Below, piece by piece: positions 50,218 through 58,769 of a stretch of DNA of 64,000 bases. Each line of letters starts with the position of its first letter. Within the stretch, counting starts at the first letter, position 1. This DNA is from Avibacterium sp. 21-586 (GTDB lineage Bacteria > Pseudomonadota > Gammaproteobacteria > Enterobacterales > Pasteurellaceae). The stretch is taken from the NCBI RefSeq assembly GCF_026226775.1, contig NZ_JAKKOD010000001.1, positions 558,001-622,000 on the forward strand. Reading direction: 5' to 3'. A program made the translations under genes and the position numbers. Below the pieces are notes generated by a model. The model saw only the letters and a list, made by a program, of their open reading frames with translations. It was not told the origin of the DNA and did not search any database.

Positions 50218-51294
50218 ATGAAAAAATTTGCAGGTCTTTTCACAGCCGGAATGATCGCAGTTACTTTAACAGCTTGTAATGATAAAGAAACAAAGAATGC
50301 GGACACTAAAGCACCAGCTAACGACACCGTATATCTTTACACTTGGACAGAATATGTTCCAGATGGTCTATTAGACGAATTTACCAAAGAAACTGGCATC
50401 AAAGTCATTGTTTCAAGCCTTGAGTCTAACGAAACAATGTACGCTAAATTAAAAACACAAGGTGAAGCTGGCGGTTACGATGTTATCGCACCTTCAAACT
50501 ACTTTGTGTCAAAAATGGCACGTGAAGGCATGTTAATGCCATTAGATCACAGCAAATTACCTGTTATTAAAGAATTAAACCCAGATTGGTTAGACAAACC
50601 TTACGATAAAGGTAACAAATATTCTTTACCACAATTATTAGGCGCACCAGGTATTGCTTATAACACCAATGATTACAAAGGTTCTGACTTCACCTCTTGG
50701 GGGGATTTATGGAAACCTGAATTCGCAGGTAAAGTACAATTACTTGATGATGCGCGTGAAGTGTTCAACATTGCCCTATTAAAATTAGGTCAAGATCCAA
50801 ATACTCAAGATCCAGCGATCATCAAACAAGCCTATGAAGAGTTATTGAAATTGCGTCCAAACGTGCTTTCATTCAATTCTGATAATCCAGCCAATTCATT
50901 TATTTCTGGTGAAGTCAATATAGGTCAGCTATGGAATGGTTCTGTACGTATTGCGAAAAAAGAAAATGCACCTTTAGATATGGTATTCCCGAAAGAAGGC
51001 CCGGTGCTTTGGGTTGATACACTTGCGATTCCCGCAACATCTAAAAATCCAGATGGTGCGCATAAACTCATTAACTATATGTTAGGTGCGAAAACTGCTG
51101 CGAAGTTAACGGAAGAAATCGGCTACCCAACATCAAATGTTGAAGCATTAAAATTACTTCCAGATGAGATCACTAAAGATCCTGCTATCTACCCAACTGC
51201 TGAAATACTACAAAACAGCCACTGGCAAGATGATGTAGGTGATGCAGTTCAATACTACGAAGAGTATTACCAAAAACTAAAAGCAGCGAAATAA
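50218..51294 (+). CDS. potD: Spermidine/putrescine-binding lipoprotein
   Basis: Polyamine receptor of the PotABCD system. The signal peptide ends in LTAC (Cys at residue 20 from ATG 50218), so it is probably a lipoprotein, unlike the soluble E. coli PotD. TWTEYVPDGLLDEFTKETGI and NYFVSKMAREGMLMPLD are typical PotD/F motifs. ATG 50218 is preferred to 50209 because the AGGAGA is too close to the latter. Confidence 0.93.
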   Translation: MKKFAGLFTAGMIAVTLTACNDKETKNADTKAPANDTVYLYTWTEYVPDGLLDEFTKETGIKVIVSSLESNETMYAKLKTQGEAGGYDVIAPSNYFVSKMAREGMLMPLDHSKLPVIKELNPDWLDKPYDKGNKYSLPQLLGAPGIAYNTNDYKGSDFTSWGDLWKPEFAGKVQLLDDAREVFNIALLKLGQDPNTQDPAIIKQAYEELLKLRPNVLSFNSDNPANSFISGEVNIGQLWNGSVRIAKKENAPLDMVFPKEGPVLWVDTLAIPATSKNPDGAHKLINYMLGAKTAAKLTEEIGYPTSNVEALKLLPDEITKDPAIYPTAEILQNSHWQDDVGDAVQYYEEYYQKLKAAK

Positions 51295-51308
51295 TTCACT
51301 ACCGATGA

Positions 51309-51336
51309 GAACTGCACAAAAGTGCGGTTCTTTTTT
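51309..51336 (+). terminator. Uptake-signal terminator after potD
   Basis: GAACTGCAC / GTGCGGTTC with an AAAA loop followed by TTTTTT; the right arm includes an AAGTGCGGT uptake signal. Confidence 0.85.
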
Positions 51337-51367
51337 ATGCTTTATTTTTTAGTTTACATCTAAGGAG

Positions 51368-51943
51368 TTAAGCGGAAAGAATGGTAAATAGAGGGATATC
51401 CCAGCTTTCTGTCGGCAACGCATCAACTTGTTGGCATTGGTGTGCCAGTCCCACAGGAACAAAATTTTTCTGTTGCCAATTTTGTAATGTACGATCATAA
51501 AAACCACCGCCCATTCCCAGACGATTTCCTTGCTTATCAAAGGCTACTAAAGGCGTAAAAATAATATCTAATTTTTCAGTTGGCAGCACATTTCGCACAT
51601 CTAATTTCGGTTCAAGAATCCCAAATTTATTTTTTACTAAGTTCGTATTTTCTTGATAACGCAAAAATAGCAAATGATGTGGTGAAAATGGGTGCAACAA
51701 GGGCAGATAGACTTCACTCTCGTGTTGCCACAATTTCTCAATAAGCTGTTTTGTTGAAATTTCACCATCAAAAGAAAGATATAGACCAATCCGTCTGGCT
51801 TTTTTTTGCATAATAAAATGAAGAGCTTGCTGTGTAATGTTCTTTTCTGCTTCAAATTGTTGTTGGGGACTTAAATTCTGCCGCACTTGGCGGATATGCT
51901 TGCGAATGGCTTTTCGTTGTTGAGAAATCAAGCAATCATTCAT
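51368..51943 (-). CDS. fthC: 5-formyltetrahydrofolate cyclo-ligase
   Basis: Converts 5-formyl-THF to 5,10-methenyl-THF with ATP. 191 residues; conserved RKHIRQVRQNLS, the P-loop-like LGMGGGFYDRTL and VGLAHQCQQVDALPTESWDIPL. Directly downstream of 6S RNA on the same strand, the ssrS-ygfA arrangement of E. coli, so it is likely cotranscribed with the 6S precursor. Confidence 0.94.
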   Translation of the reverse strand: MNDCLISQQRKAIRKHIRQVRQNLSPQQQFEAEKNITQQALHFIMQKKARRIGLYLSFDGEISTKQLIEKLWQHESEVYLPLLHPFSPHHLLFLRYQENTNLVKNKFGILEPKLDVRNVLPTEKLDIIFTPLVAFDKQGNRLGMGGGFYDRTLQNWQQKNFVPVGLAHQCQQVDALPTESWDIPLFTILSA

Positions 51944-51959
51944 AACTGATAAGAAAAAG

Positions 51960-52155
51960 AGAAACCCAAGATGCCGTTGCGAGTGGTAGTCCTTGAACCC
52001 GAAGGCTCAAGGGAATCAGTTATATTGTTTTTAGGCTTCTTACATCAGGGTAAAAACCAAGGTAAGCTTGCTCACCAACAAAAGGAAACCGATTCATCAG
52101 ATTGTAGTTATCGGCTCAGGGACATAACCCGCTGACGAACATCTCAGGTAATACT
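51960..52155 (-). ncRNA. ssrS: 6S RNA
   Basis: Recognised by the E. coli-like ends and bulge: on the minus strand CTGAGATGTTCG near the 5' end, GTCCCTGAGCCGATA, TTGGTGAGCAAGCTTACC, AGAAGCCTAAAA, CCTTGAGCC...GGTTCAAGG and GGCATCTTGGG at the 3' end, giving the long closing stem and open-promoter-like bubble. It binds the sigma-70 RNA polymerase in stationary phase. Flanked by zapA upstream and fthC downstream as in other gammaproteobacteria. Exact ends are estimated. Confidence 0.93.
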
Positions 52156-52248
52156 AAAATTAGTTTTATACTACTCTAATTTATCTTGCTTGACCAGTTT
52201 ATTTTTCTATCAACTGGACAAAATACCATTCTTTCTCCAATTTAACGA

Positions 52249-52557
52249 TCAATCATTCAATTTCTGCGCTAACACAGTTTGTAATGAACTGCCTAACTGC
52301 TTAATTTGAGTACTTACTGCATTTTCAATCATCAGCGTTTTTTGTTCTTGTTGTAAAAGCTCATAGCTTAAATTTAATGCCACAATAGAAAGTACTTTAT
52401 CTAATTGTAAAATACCTGTCCGTTCTTTCATTTCTGAAACTCTTTGATCTAATGCACGAGCAGCTTGACGCAAAGCATCTTGCTGTTCCACTGGGCAATT
52501 CAAACGTAAAATTTGCCCTAATACAGATAATTCAATGCTGTTATTTTGAGATGACAT
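52249..52557 (-). CDS. zapA: Cell division protein ZapA
   Basis: FtsZ-ring stabiliser. 102 residues: globular N-terminus (IELSVLGQILRLNCPVEQQDALRQAARALDQRVSEMKE) and a C-terminal coiled coil. ATG 52557 has GCGAGGA upstream and is chosen over an ATG six codons earlier. Upstream of 6S RNA; the divergent partner is ygfB. Confidence 0.9.
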   Translation of the reverse strand: MSSQNNSIELSVLGQILRLNCPVEQQDALRQAARALDQRVSEMKERTGILQLDKVLSIVALNLSYELLQQEQKTLMIENAVSTQIKQLGSSLQTVLAQKLND

Positions 52558-52744
52558 AATTCCTCGCTTAATCAATTTGGCTTATAACAAATAAAGAGCG
52601 GTGATTTTTCTGGCATTTTAGCCAATCATATTTCTGTGCTATTATGCCATAGCAAATATTTTTCGTCATAAAAATCCGCCTGATTGTGGAGAGCTTAATC
52701 TAACAGTGCTAAACTACGCCTATCTTTAGCAAAAGGAAAAAATT

Positions 52745-53299
52745 ATGTCTGATATTCTCTGTTATGACGAATTAGAACAAAAACTCCGTCAAGCCACCAT
52801 TCCTGTTACCGCAGCGGAATTGCACGGCTTTCTCACTGGCTTAATTTGTGGCGGCGCGAATGAACAAAAATGGCCGATTTTTATGAATGAATTTACCAAT
52901 AATGGGGAAGCCTACCCCACTGCTTTATTAAAAGAAGTATCGGCACTTTACCACGATGTTCAGCATAGCTTAGAAGATATTGATAGCTTCAATTTTCAAC
53001 TTTTCTTGCCCGAAAATAGTGATGTTTTTAACGAAATTGATGCCCTTTCAGAATGGACAAGCAACTTTTTGCTCGGTTTAGGCTTAGTGCAAGCAAAAAT
53101 GGATAAAGAGACGGGTGAAATTGGCGAAGCCTTAGATGATCTGCAAAATATTGCCGTGTTGGCTTATGAAGAAGATGACGATCCTGAAGAGCTGGCGGAA
53201 TCCTTAGAACAAGTAGCGGAATATGTTCGCACGCTGGTGGCTGTGCTTTATGCCCATTATCGTCCTTATCAAGTCACACAAAAAACCGTATTACATTAA
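52745..53299 (+). CDS. ygfB: UPF0149 family protein YgfB
   Basis: 184-residue conserved protein of UPF0149/YgfB, all-alpha, acidic. Signature AAELHGFLTGLICGG and the later EWTSNFLLGLGL; function not defined in most species. Starts an operon with pepP, ubiH and ubiI (gaps 11 and 26 bp, then an overlap), the same order as in E. coli. Confidence 0.93.
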   Translation: MSDILCYDELEQKLRQATIPVTAAELHGFLTGLICGGANEQKWPIFMNEFTNNGEAYPTALLKEVSALYHDVQHSLEDIDSFNFQLFLPENSDVFNEIDALSEWTSNFLLGLGLVQAKMDKETGEIGEALDDLQNIAVLAYEEDDDPEELAESLEQVAEYVRTLVAVLYAHYRPYQVTQKTVLH

Positions 53300-53310
53300 G
53301 GAGAACAAAA

Positions 53311-54627
53311 ATGGATCTTGCTTATTTAGCCCAAATCCCCGAGCAAGAATTTGTGCAACGCCGTGAAAAATTGCTAGCACAAATGACAGATAACAGTTTG
53401 ACAATCATTTTCTCAGCGCAAGAACAAATACGTAATAAAGATAACTATCATCCATTCCGCCAAGATAGCTATTTTTGGTATTTGACCGGTTTTAATGAGC
53501 CTGATGCCATATTAGTATTAACCAAAACCGCACAACAATCTCGCACAATATTATTTTTACGCCCTCGCGATCCCCTAATGGAAACGTGGAATGGTCGCCG
53601 TCTGGGGGTAGAAAAGGCGGTCGCTAAATTAAACGTAGACGAAGCCTATTCCATTGAAGATTTTTCTACACAATGGCAAAAAATCAGCCAAAATTTTACC
53701 GCACTTTACCATAACCCTGAAGCCCAGCCTTGGGGTAATAAATTGTTGGAAAAAAGTGCGGTGCAATTTTCACAAGTTTTTGATTGGGCTGATATAGTAG
53801 ATGAAATGCGTTTAATCAAATCTGCCAATGAAATTACGCTTTTACAACAAGCGGGACAAATCTCAGCACTTGGGCATTTACGTGCGATGAAACAAACCCG
53901 TCCAAACCGCTTAGAATTTGAAATTGAAGGGGAATTACTACACGAATTTAACCGCTTTGGCGCACGTTTTCCGTCCTTTAATTGCATTGTCGCAGGCGGT
54001 GAAAACGGCTGTATTCTGCATTACAACGAAAATGATCAGCCTTTGAAAGATGGCGAATTGGTATTGGTGGACGCTGGCTGTGAATTTGCTTACTACGCTG
54101 GTGATATTACGCGCACTTATCCCGTTAATGGCAAATTCAGCCAAGCTCAGCGTGAAATTTATGAAATCGTGTTAAATGCACAAAAGCACGCCATAAAATC
54201 CTTAGTAGTAGGAAGTAATATTCAGCAAGTGAATCAAGAAGTGATCCGCATTAAAGTGGAAGGCTTGGTACGCTTAGGTATTTTGCAAGGCGAAGTCGAT
54301 CAGCTGATCGCCGATGAAGCCTACAAAGCCTTTTATATGCACGGTTTAGGCCATTGGCTTGGCATTGATGTCCACGATGTAGGACGTTATAGCCTTGAAA
54401 AAGACAGCAAATTACGCGATCGTCCATTAGAAGTGGGTATGGTGCTGACGGTTGAACCGGGCTTGTATATTCCAACCAATGCCGATGTGCCAGAGCAATA
54501 TAAAGGGATTGGCGTGCGTATTGAAGATGATATTGTGATCACCGAATATGGCAACAAAGTGCTAACCAGTGCCGTACCAAAAGAAATTGATGAAATTGAA
54601 CAAGTGATGGCAGCACATAACGCTTAA
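53311..54627 (+). CDS. pepP: Xaa-Pro aminopeptidase
   Basis: Dinuclear metallo-peptidase removing N-terminal residues before proline. 438 residues, pita-bread fold: metal ligands in LVDAGCEFAYYAGDITRTYP, HGLGHWLGIDVHD, LTVEPGLYIP and GVRIEDDIVIT. N-terminal domain AMP_N is present. Start ATG with AAGGAGAAC upstream. Two uptake signals are embedded in the coding region (for example about 53755). Confidence 0.95.
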   Translation: MDLAYLAQIPEQEFVQRREKLLAQMTDNSLTIIFSAQEQIRNKDNYHPFRQDSYFWYLTGFNEPDAILVLTKTAQQSRTILFLRPRDPLMETWNGRRLGVEKAVAKLNVDEAYSIEDFSTQWQKISQNFTALYHNPEAQPWGNKLLEKSAVQFSQVFDWADIVDEMRLIKSANEITLLQQAGQISALGHLRAMKQTRPNRLEFEIEGELLHEFNRFGARFPSFNCIVAGGENGCILHYNENDQPLKDGELVLVDAGCEFAYYAGDITRTYPVNGKFSQAQREIYEIVLNAQKHAIKSLVVGSNIQQVNQEVIRIKVEGLVRLGILQGEVDQLIADEAYKAFYMHGLGHWLGIDVHDVGRYSLEKDSKLRDRPLEVGMVLTVEPGLYIPTNADVPEQYKGIGVRIEDDIVITEYGNKVLTSAVPKEIDEIEQVMAAHNA

Positions 54628-54653
54628 TAACAATGAAGTAAAACGGGGCAATA

Positions 54654-55865
54654 ATGGAACAAATTGAGCATTATGATGTGATTATCGTGGGCGGCGCAAT
54701 GGTGGGCTGTACCCTTGCTTTAGCGTTAAGTGCGCAAACCCAAGGTAAAATGCGCATTGCGTTATTAGAAAAACAAGCGCCACAGCAACATCAGCAAAGC
54801 GGTTTTGATGCCCGTTGTATTGCCCTTTCAGCAGGTTCTTGCCAACAACTTGCGCAGCTCAATTTACCCAACCAACAATCATTATGGCAACAAATTTCGC
54901 CCCTTGCCTGCCCCATTGAGCATATTCACGTTTCTGATAAAGGTCATAGTGGCTTAATAGAATTTCACGCTGATGAGTTTCAGCTAAAACAACTGGGGGC
55001 GGTGGTCGCATTACAACCAGTGGGAGAAATCTTGCTGACCGCAATCAAGCAATACGCCAACATTGATTATTTTTCCCCAGTGGAAATTGAGCAGATCCAA
55101 TTTGATCAAGTGCGGGTGAAAATTTCGTTAAAAAATCACCGCACTTTATCTTGTCAGCTGATTATCGGTGCAGACGGCACGCAATCTTTGGTGGCGAAAT
55201 CTGCCAACATTGCTATCAACAAACTTCGCGATTATCAGCAAACCGCCATTATCACCAATATTCAGCCGCAACAGCCACATCAGCAACGTGCCTTTGAGCG
55301 TTTCACTACGGAAGGCCCGCTGGCGTTGCTGCCATTGCAAGAGAATTTAATGTCTTTGGTATGGTGCGTAAAATCGCCCGATGAGCTAATAGCATTGCCT
55401 GATGAAGCATTTCTCGCTCGTCTACAACAACAATTCGGCTGGCGGCTTGGCAAGTTGCAACAATGCGGCAAGCGTTTTGCTTATCCTTTGGCGTTATATC
55501 AAGCCAGCCAGCATATTCATCACCGCACCGCGTTAGTCGGCAATGCCGCACAAACCTTACACCCCATTGCAGGGCAAGGGTTTAATCTTGGTATGCGTGA
55601 TGTGATTTGCTTGGCTAAATTGTTAAGCCAAGCCTTTATTCAAGGGCAAGATCTCGGTACTTATTCTTTATTAAGCCAATATGAAAATGCACGCCAAGGG
55701 GATCAAACAAGGCTCATCAACTTAACCAACGGCTTGGTTTCTCTCTTTTCCAATGAATTATTGCCACTACAAATTGGACGAAATTTAGGACTAATGGCAA
55801 TGGCACAATCTCATTTACTCAAACAACAATTTATCAAACCAACATTGGGGTGGTTAGCAGAATGA
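54654..55865 (+). CDS. ubiH: 2-octaprenyl-6-methoxyphenyl hydroxylase
   Basis: FAD-dependent monooxygenase of ubiquinone synthesis. 403 residues: N-terminal Rossmann GGAMVGCTLALAL, second FAD motif LIIGADGTQSLV, and the C-terminal GNAAQTLHPIAGQGFNLGMRD. Upstream of ubiI, ending in an ATGA overlap with it. Confidence 0.93.
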   Translation: MEQIEHYDVIIVGGAMVGCTLALALSAQTQGKMRIALLEKQAPQQHQQSGFDARCIALSAGSCQQLAQLNLPNQQSLWQQISPLACPIEHIHVSDKGHSGLIEFHADEFQLKQLGAVVALQPVGEILLTAIKQYANIDYFSPVEIEQIQFDQVRVKISLKNHRTLSCQLIIGADGTQSLVAKSANIAINKLRDYQQTAIITNIQPQQPHQQRAFERFTTEGPLALLPLQENLMSLVWCVKSPDELIALPDEAFLARLQQQFGWRLGKLQQCGKRFAYPLALYQASQHIHHRTALVGNAAQTLHPIAGQGFNLGMRDVICLAKLLSQAFIQGQDLGTYSLLSQYENARQGDQTRLINLTNGLVSLFSNELLPLQIGRNLGLMAMAQSHLLKQQFIKPTLGWLAE

Positions 55866-57031
55866 AAAATTTTGATCTGATTATTATCGGCGGTGGAATG
55901 GTTGGGCTTGCGATTACCGCCAAATTAAAAAATACCGCAATGCGTATTGCTCTGATCGAACCTAATCCGCCACATTTTTCTTTAGCGAATATTGCTTATC
56001 GTGTCAGTGCGTTAAATCTTGCAAGCGAACATTTATTGCAAGAGCTCAATGCGTGGCAAACCATTCAAGCTGAACGTGCCACCGCCTACGATAAAATGCT
56101 GGTGTGGGAAAAAGACAGTTTCGCCAAAATTGAATTTGACACCAAAGGCCTAGGCATTCCGCATCTTGGGCATATTGTGGAAAATCAGCTCATTCAGCAT
56201 AGTCTGTGGCAACAAGTGGCTACACAAGAAAATGTGGACATTTTCAACGCAACAGCGCAACATTTGGGCATTAACGAGAGCACCGCCATCCTCACCTTAA
56301 CAGACGGGCAAATGTTGGTGGGCAAACTGGTTGTGGGGGCTGATGGGGCTAATTCTTGGTTACGCCAAAAAGCCAACATTCCATTGATTTTCCGCGATTA
56401 TGGACAATATGCCTTAGTGTGTAACGTGAAAACCGCAGAGCCACATCAACACTGCGCCAGACAGATTTTTGCTCCAGATAGCATTTTGGCATTCTTGCCA
56501 TTACATCAAGAAAATCTGTGTTCTATCGTGTGGTCGCTTCCACCAGAACAAGCCAAACAGCTTAGCCGCTGTGAACAAGCAGAATTCAACAAACAGCTGA
56601 GCATCGCCTTTGATAATCAGCTGGGATTATGTGAAGTCCAAAGCGAACGCCAAGCCATTCCGCTTACTGCGCGCTATGCACGCAACTTCGCCCAACCCCG
56701 TATCGCTCTAATTGGCGATGCCGCACACACCATTCACCCACTGGCAGGGCAAGGGGTAAATCTCGGCTTGCAAGATGCCCGACTACTCGCCCAAGAAATT
56801 GAAAAATATTTTGCCCTAGGTTTAGACATCGGTGAATACCGCAACCTACGTTATTACGAACGTACTCGCAAAGCCGAAGCAGTGAAAATGCTGATTGCAA
56901 TGCAAGGGTTAAAAGATATTTTCTCAGGCAATACCGCATTAAAAAAACTCATCCGAGGAATTGGACTAAACTCACTCAACCAATTAGGCTTATTAAAAGA
57001 ACAACTCATTCGACAAGGTTTAGGTGTATAG
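55862..57031 (+). CDS. ubiI: 2-octaprenylphenol hydroxylase UbiI (VisC)
   Basis: C5 hydroxylase of ubiquinone synthesis, FAD-dependent paralogue of UbiH. 389 residues; IIIGGGMVGLAI, VVGADGANSWLR, IALIGDAAHTIHPLAGQGVNLGLQDA. Start ATG 55862 overlaps the ubiH stop by 4 bp. Position after ubiH in the ygfB-pepP-ubiH set supports UbiI rather than UbiF. Confidence 0.9.
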   Translation: MKNFDLIIIGGGMVGLAITAKLKNTAMRIALIEPNPPHFSLANIAYRVSALNLASEHLLQELNAWQTIQAERATAYDKMLVWEKDSFAKIEFDTKGLGIPHLGHIVENQLIQHSLWQQVATQENVDIFNATAQHLGINESTAILTLTDGQMLVGKLVVGADGANSWLRQKANIPLIFRDYGQYALVCNVKTAEPHQHCARQIFAPDSILAFLPLHQENLCSIVWSLPPEQAKQLSRCEQAEFNKQLSIAFDNQLGLCEVQSERQAIPLTARYARNFAQPRIALIGDAAHTIHPLAGQGVNLGLQDARLLAQEIEKYFALGLDIGEYRNLRYYERTRKAEAVKMLIAMQGLKDIFSGNTALKKLIRGIGLNSLNQLGLLKEQLIRQGLGV

Positions 57032-57088
57032 CCCTATATATTTGACAAATAGAATATCGATAAACGTACCGTTTTTATTATCAAAAAT

Positions 57089-57215
57089 AGGGCTGTCCTA
57101 GATAACTAACTTACAGATAACAACACTTACCACAAACCGCTTAATGACTTTATTCTGACTTAGACAACTTTTTCTCATAGAGATCATTTTACCTAAATAG
57201 CGCATTTAATCTTTA
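57089..57215 (-). mobile_element. IS1016-like deletion remnant
   Basis: Retains one terminal repeat AGGGCTGTCCTAGATAAC (57089-57106) followed, about 70 bp on, by a transposase start on the minus strand (ATG at 57178, reading MRKSCLSQNKVIKRFV) and the typical upstream ACCTAAA, but the body of the transposase and the other terminal repeat are gone. Related to the element at 34906-35624. Confidence 0.75.
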
Positions 57216-57603
57216 TTTAACAACAAATCTAAAACTTATATGTTCGTCATAATAACACTTAATGCTAAAAAGCAAAGCTTTCTTGATAGTCAATCTCAAG
57301 TTGGACTTCGCATCAAAGGGAAAGCCTCCTTTATATAAAGAGAATAATATTCACTTATCTTCTGAAATATCTTGGTTGCATCAATTAAACAATGGTGAAA
57401 TAAACTACCATTTATATTTTGATAATAGTGAACAAAGTTTTATTTCTAAAACTGTAAAACGAGATAAAAATTCTTTATCCATAAAGCTAAATGCTGATCT
57501 AGATATCACAAAAAATTCTCAATTATATTTGAATTATGGTAATATTCGTTCTAGCCCTTACTCAAACAATGTAATTAATGCAGGATGGAAGTTTGATCTT
57601 TAA
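57210..57603 (+). pseudogene. Autotransporter/outer-membrane beta-barrel remnant
   Basis: The last 85 or so codons of a barrel protein, including amphipathic strands (ISWLHQLNNGEINYHLYF, NSQLYLNYGNIR) and a C-terminal AGWKFDL, the alternating pattern with a terminal hydrophobic residue of autotransporters. Upstream, the preceding strand (SQSQVGLRIKGKASF) is in another frame, so a frameshift lies near 57312. No signal peptide or passenger remains. The 5' part was probably lost with the adjacent IS event. Confidence 0.6.
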
Positions 57604-58126
57604 ATCATTTTCAGAATAAAAATCGTCTCCAATTCATTGCTATAAAAAAGAGCGTTTTCCGTTTAGAATACTCATATCAGAATTCGATCTAAACAAAAGT
57701 AAAACGCTCATCTTTTATTCAATAAAGCTACTCATTAAACATAAAGTAGCTTTATTGAAGCTCAGCGGAAAACTGGCAATATAACGCCTAAAAACGTTAG
57801 AAAGCTTAGATCTTGAAAATAAAAATAAAATTTTAAATAAGCTATTTTTAACCAAAATATAGTAACGTCAAAAAATAGGATAATGATTTACAAAATCTCA
57901 CTGGCATGGGTTAAAGACATCGAGAGTCCAAGATTTGAAAGAAGCTAATAAAATGTAAGAAAAAATCATAAATTCCTCCTCCTCTTTGCTCAGAATAAGG
58001 AAACTTGCTTAAAATTAACACAACTAACGATTTTTTGCAAAAAAATCCCTTGCGTGCAGTTATAATATTCGTTAACATTCGCACGTTAGATTTTCTATTG
58101 AAGACCAAAAAATAAGAGAATAAATA
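57604..58126. other. Intergenic region with two large hairpins
   Basis: No gene. Contains a long imperfect inverted repeat (AAAAGAGCGTTTT / AAAACGCTCATCTTTT, about 57645-57716), likely the barrel gene's terminator, and a perfect 12-bp hairpin CAATAAAGCTAC / GTAGCTTTATTG (57720-57757). The remainder is AT rich and includes the secG promoter. Confidence 0.55.
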
Positions 58127-58465
58127 ATGTATCAAGCCCTGTTAATTATCTATTTAGTAGTATCCATTGTACTTATTGGTTTCATTTTGATCCAACAAGG
58201 GAAAGGTGCAAATGCAGGAGCATCATTTGGTGGGGGTGCTTCAGGTACAGTTTTTGGTGCAAGTGGCGCTGGCAATTTTTTAACTAAAACCACTGCTATT
58301 TTAGCTACTATTTTCTTTGTCGTGAGTATTGCTATTGCTAATATTAATTCTCACAAAAATAATATTCAAACAGGGAAATTTGATAATCTTTCACAAGTTG
58401 CAGAAAAAATTCAACAACAGCAACCAAAAGTAGAACAAAAACAGAATTCAGATATCCCACAATAA
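58127..58465 (+). CDS. secG: Protein translocase subunit SecG
   Basis: Auxiliary membrane subunit of SecYEG. 112 residues: first membrane segment (about 5-25), the conserved cytoplasmic loop QQGKGANAGASFGGGASGTVFGASGAGNFL region, second segment (about 57-75) and a Gln-rich tail. Directly upstream of a tRNA-Leu gene, as in E. coli secG-leuU. Confidence 0.95.
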   Translation: MYQALLIIYLVVSIVLIGFILIQQGKGANAGASFGGGASGTVFGASGAGNFLTKTTAILATIFFVVSIAIANINSHKNNIQTGKFDNLSQVAEKIQQQQPKVEQKQNSDIPQ

Positions 58466-58480
58466 TTTAAACCAAGTTTT

Positions 58481-58566
58481 GCTCTGATGGTGGAATTGGT
58501 AGACACGCTATCTTGAGGGGGTAGTATCCATAGGATGTGCGAGTTCAAGTCTCGCTCAGAGCACCA
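58481..58566 (+). tRNA. tRNA-Leu (GAG)
   Basis: 86-nt class II tRNA with encoded CCA. Acceptor GCTCTGA pairs with TCAGAGC; the anticodon stem CTATC/GGTAG encloses TTGAGGG (anticodon GAG); a long variable arm and TTCAAGT T-loop follow. It is the probable attachment site of the integrative element to its right, whose integration has left the tRNA intact. Confidence 0.95.
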
Positions 58567-58578
58567 AAACACTTAACT

Positions 58579-58610
58579 AAGCCTTTCGTAACCGCTCGAA
58601 AGGCTTTTTT
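58579..58610 (+). terminator. Terminator of secG-tRNA-Leu transcript
   Basis: Stem AAGCCTTTCG / CGAAAGGCTT with an 8-base loop and T-run, 12 bases after the tRNA. Confidence 0.85.
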
Positions 58611-58688
58611 AATGCCTGTAATTTCAAGGATTTATCGCATTTCACCTATCGCAACTAATCGTAGCTAATTGAGTTAAGGCGCGGATTT

Positions 58689-58751
58689 TAGTAACAAGTT
58701 TAGTAACAAGATGCTACACTTTAAAATATTTCCCAAAAAATCTTGTTACTA
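58689..58751. repeat. TAGTAACAAG repeats in front of the integrase
   Basis: The 10-mer TAGTAACAAG occurs directly at 58689-58698 and 58701-58710 and inverted (CTTGTTACTA) at 58742-58751, with the last copy 19 bases before the integrase ATG. Likely integrase arm sites or an operator for int autoregulation. Confidence 0.6.
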
Positions 58752-58769
58752 CAACTACGAGGAATGCTT

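Noticed and set aside
57911..58135. 74-codon minus-strand frame spanning the secG start
   Set aside because: No ribosome site, low-complexity, overlaps the secG promoter and start.
58689..58751. Possible CRISPR from the repeated 10-mers
   Set aside because: Only three short copies, one inverted, no spacers of constant length and no cas genes; no CRISPR array is seen in the window.
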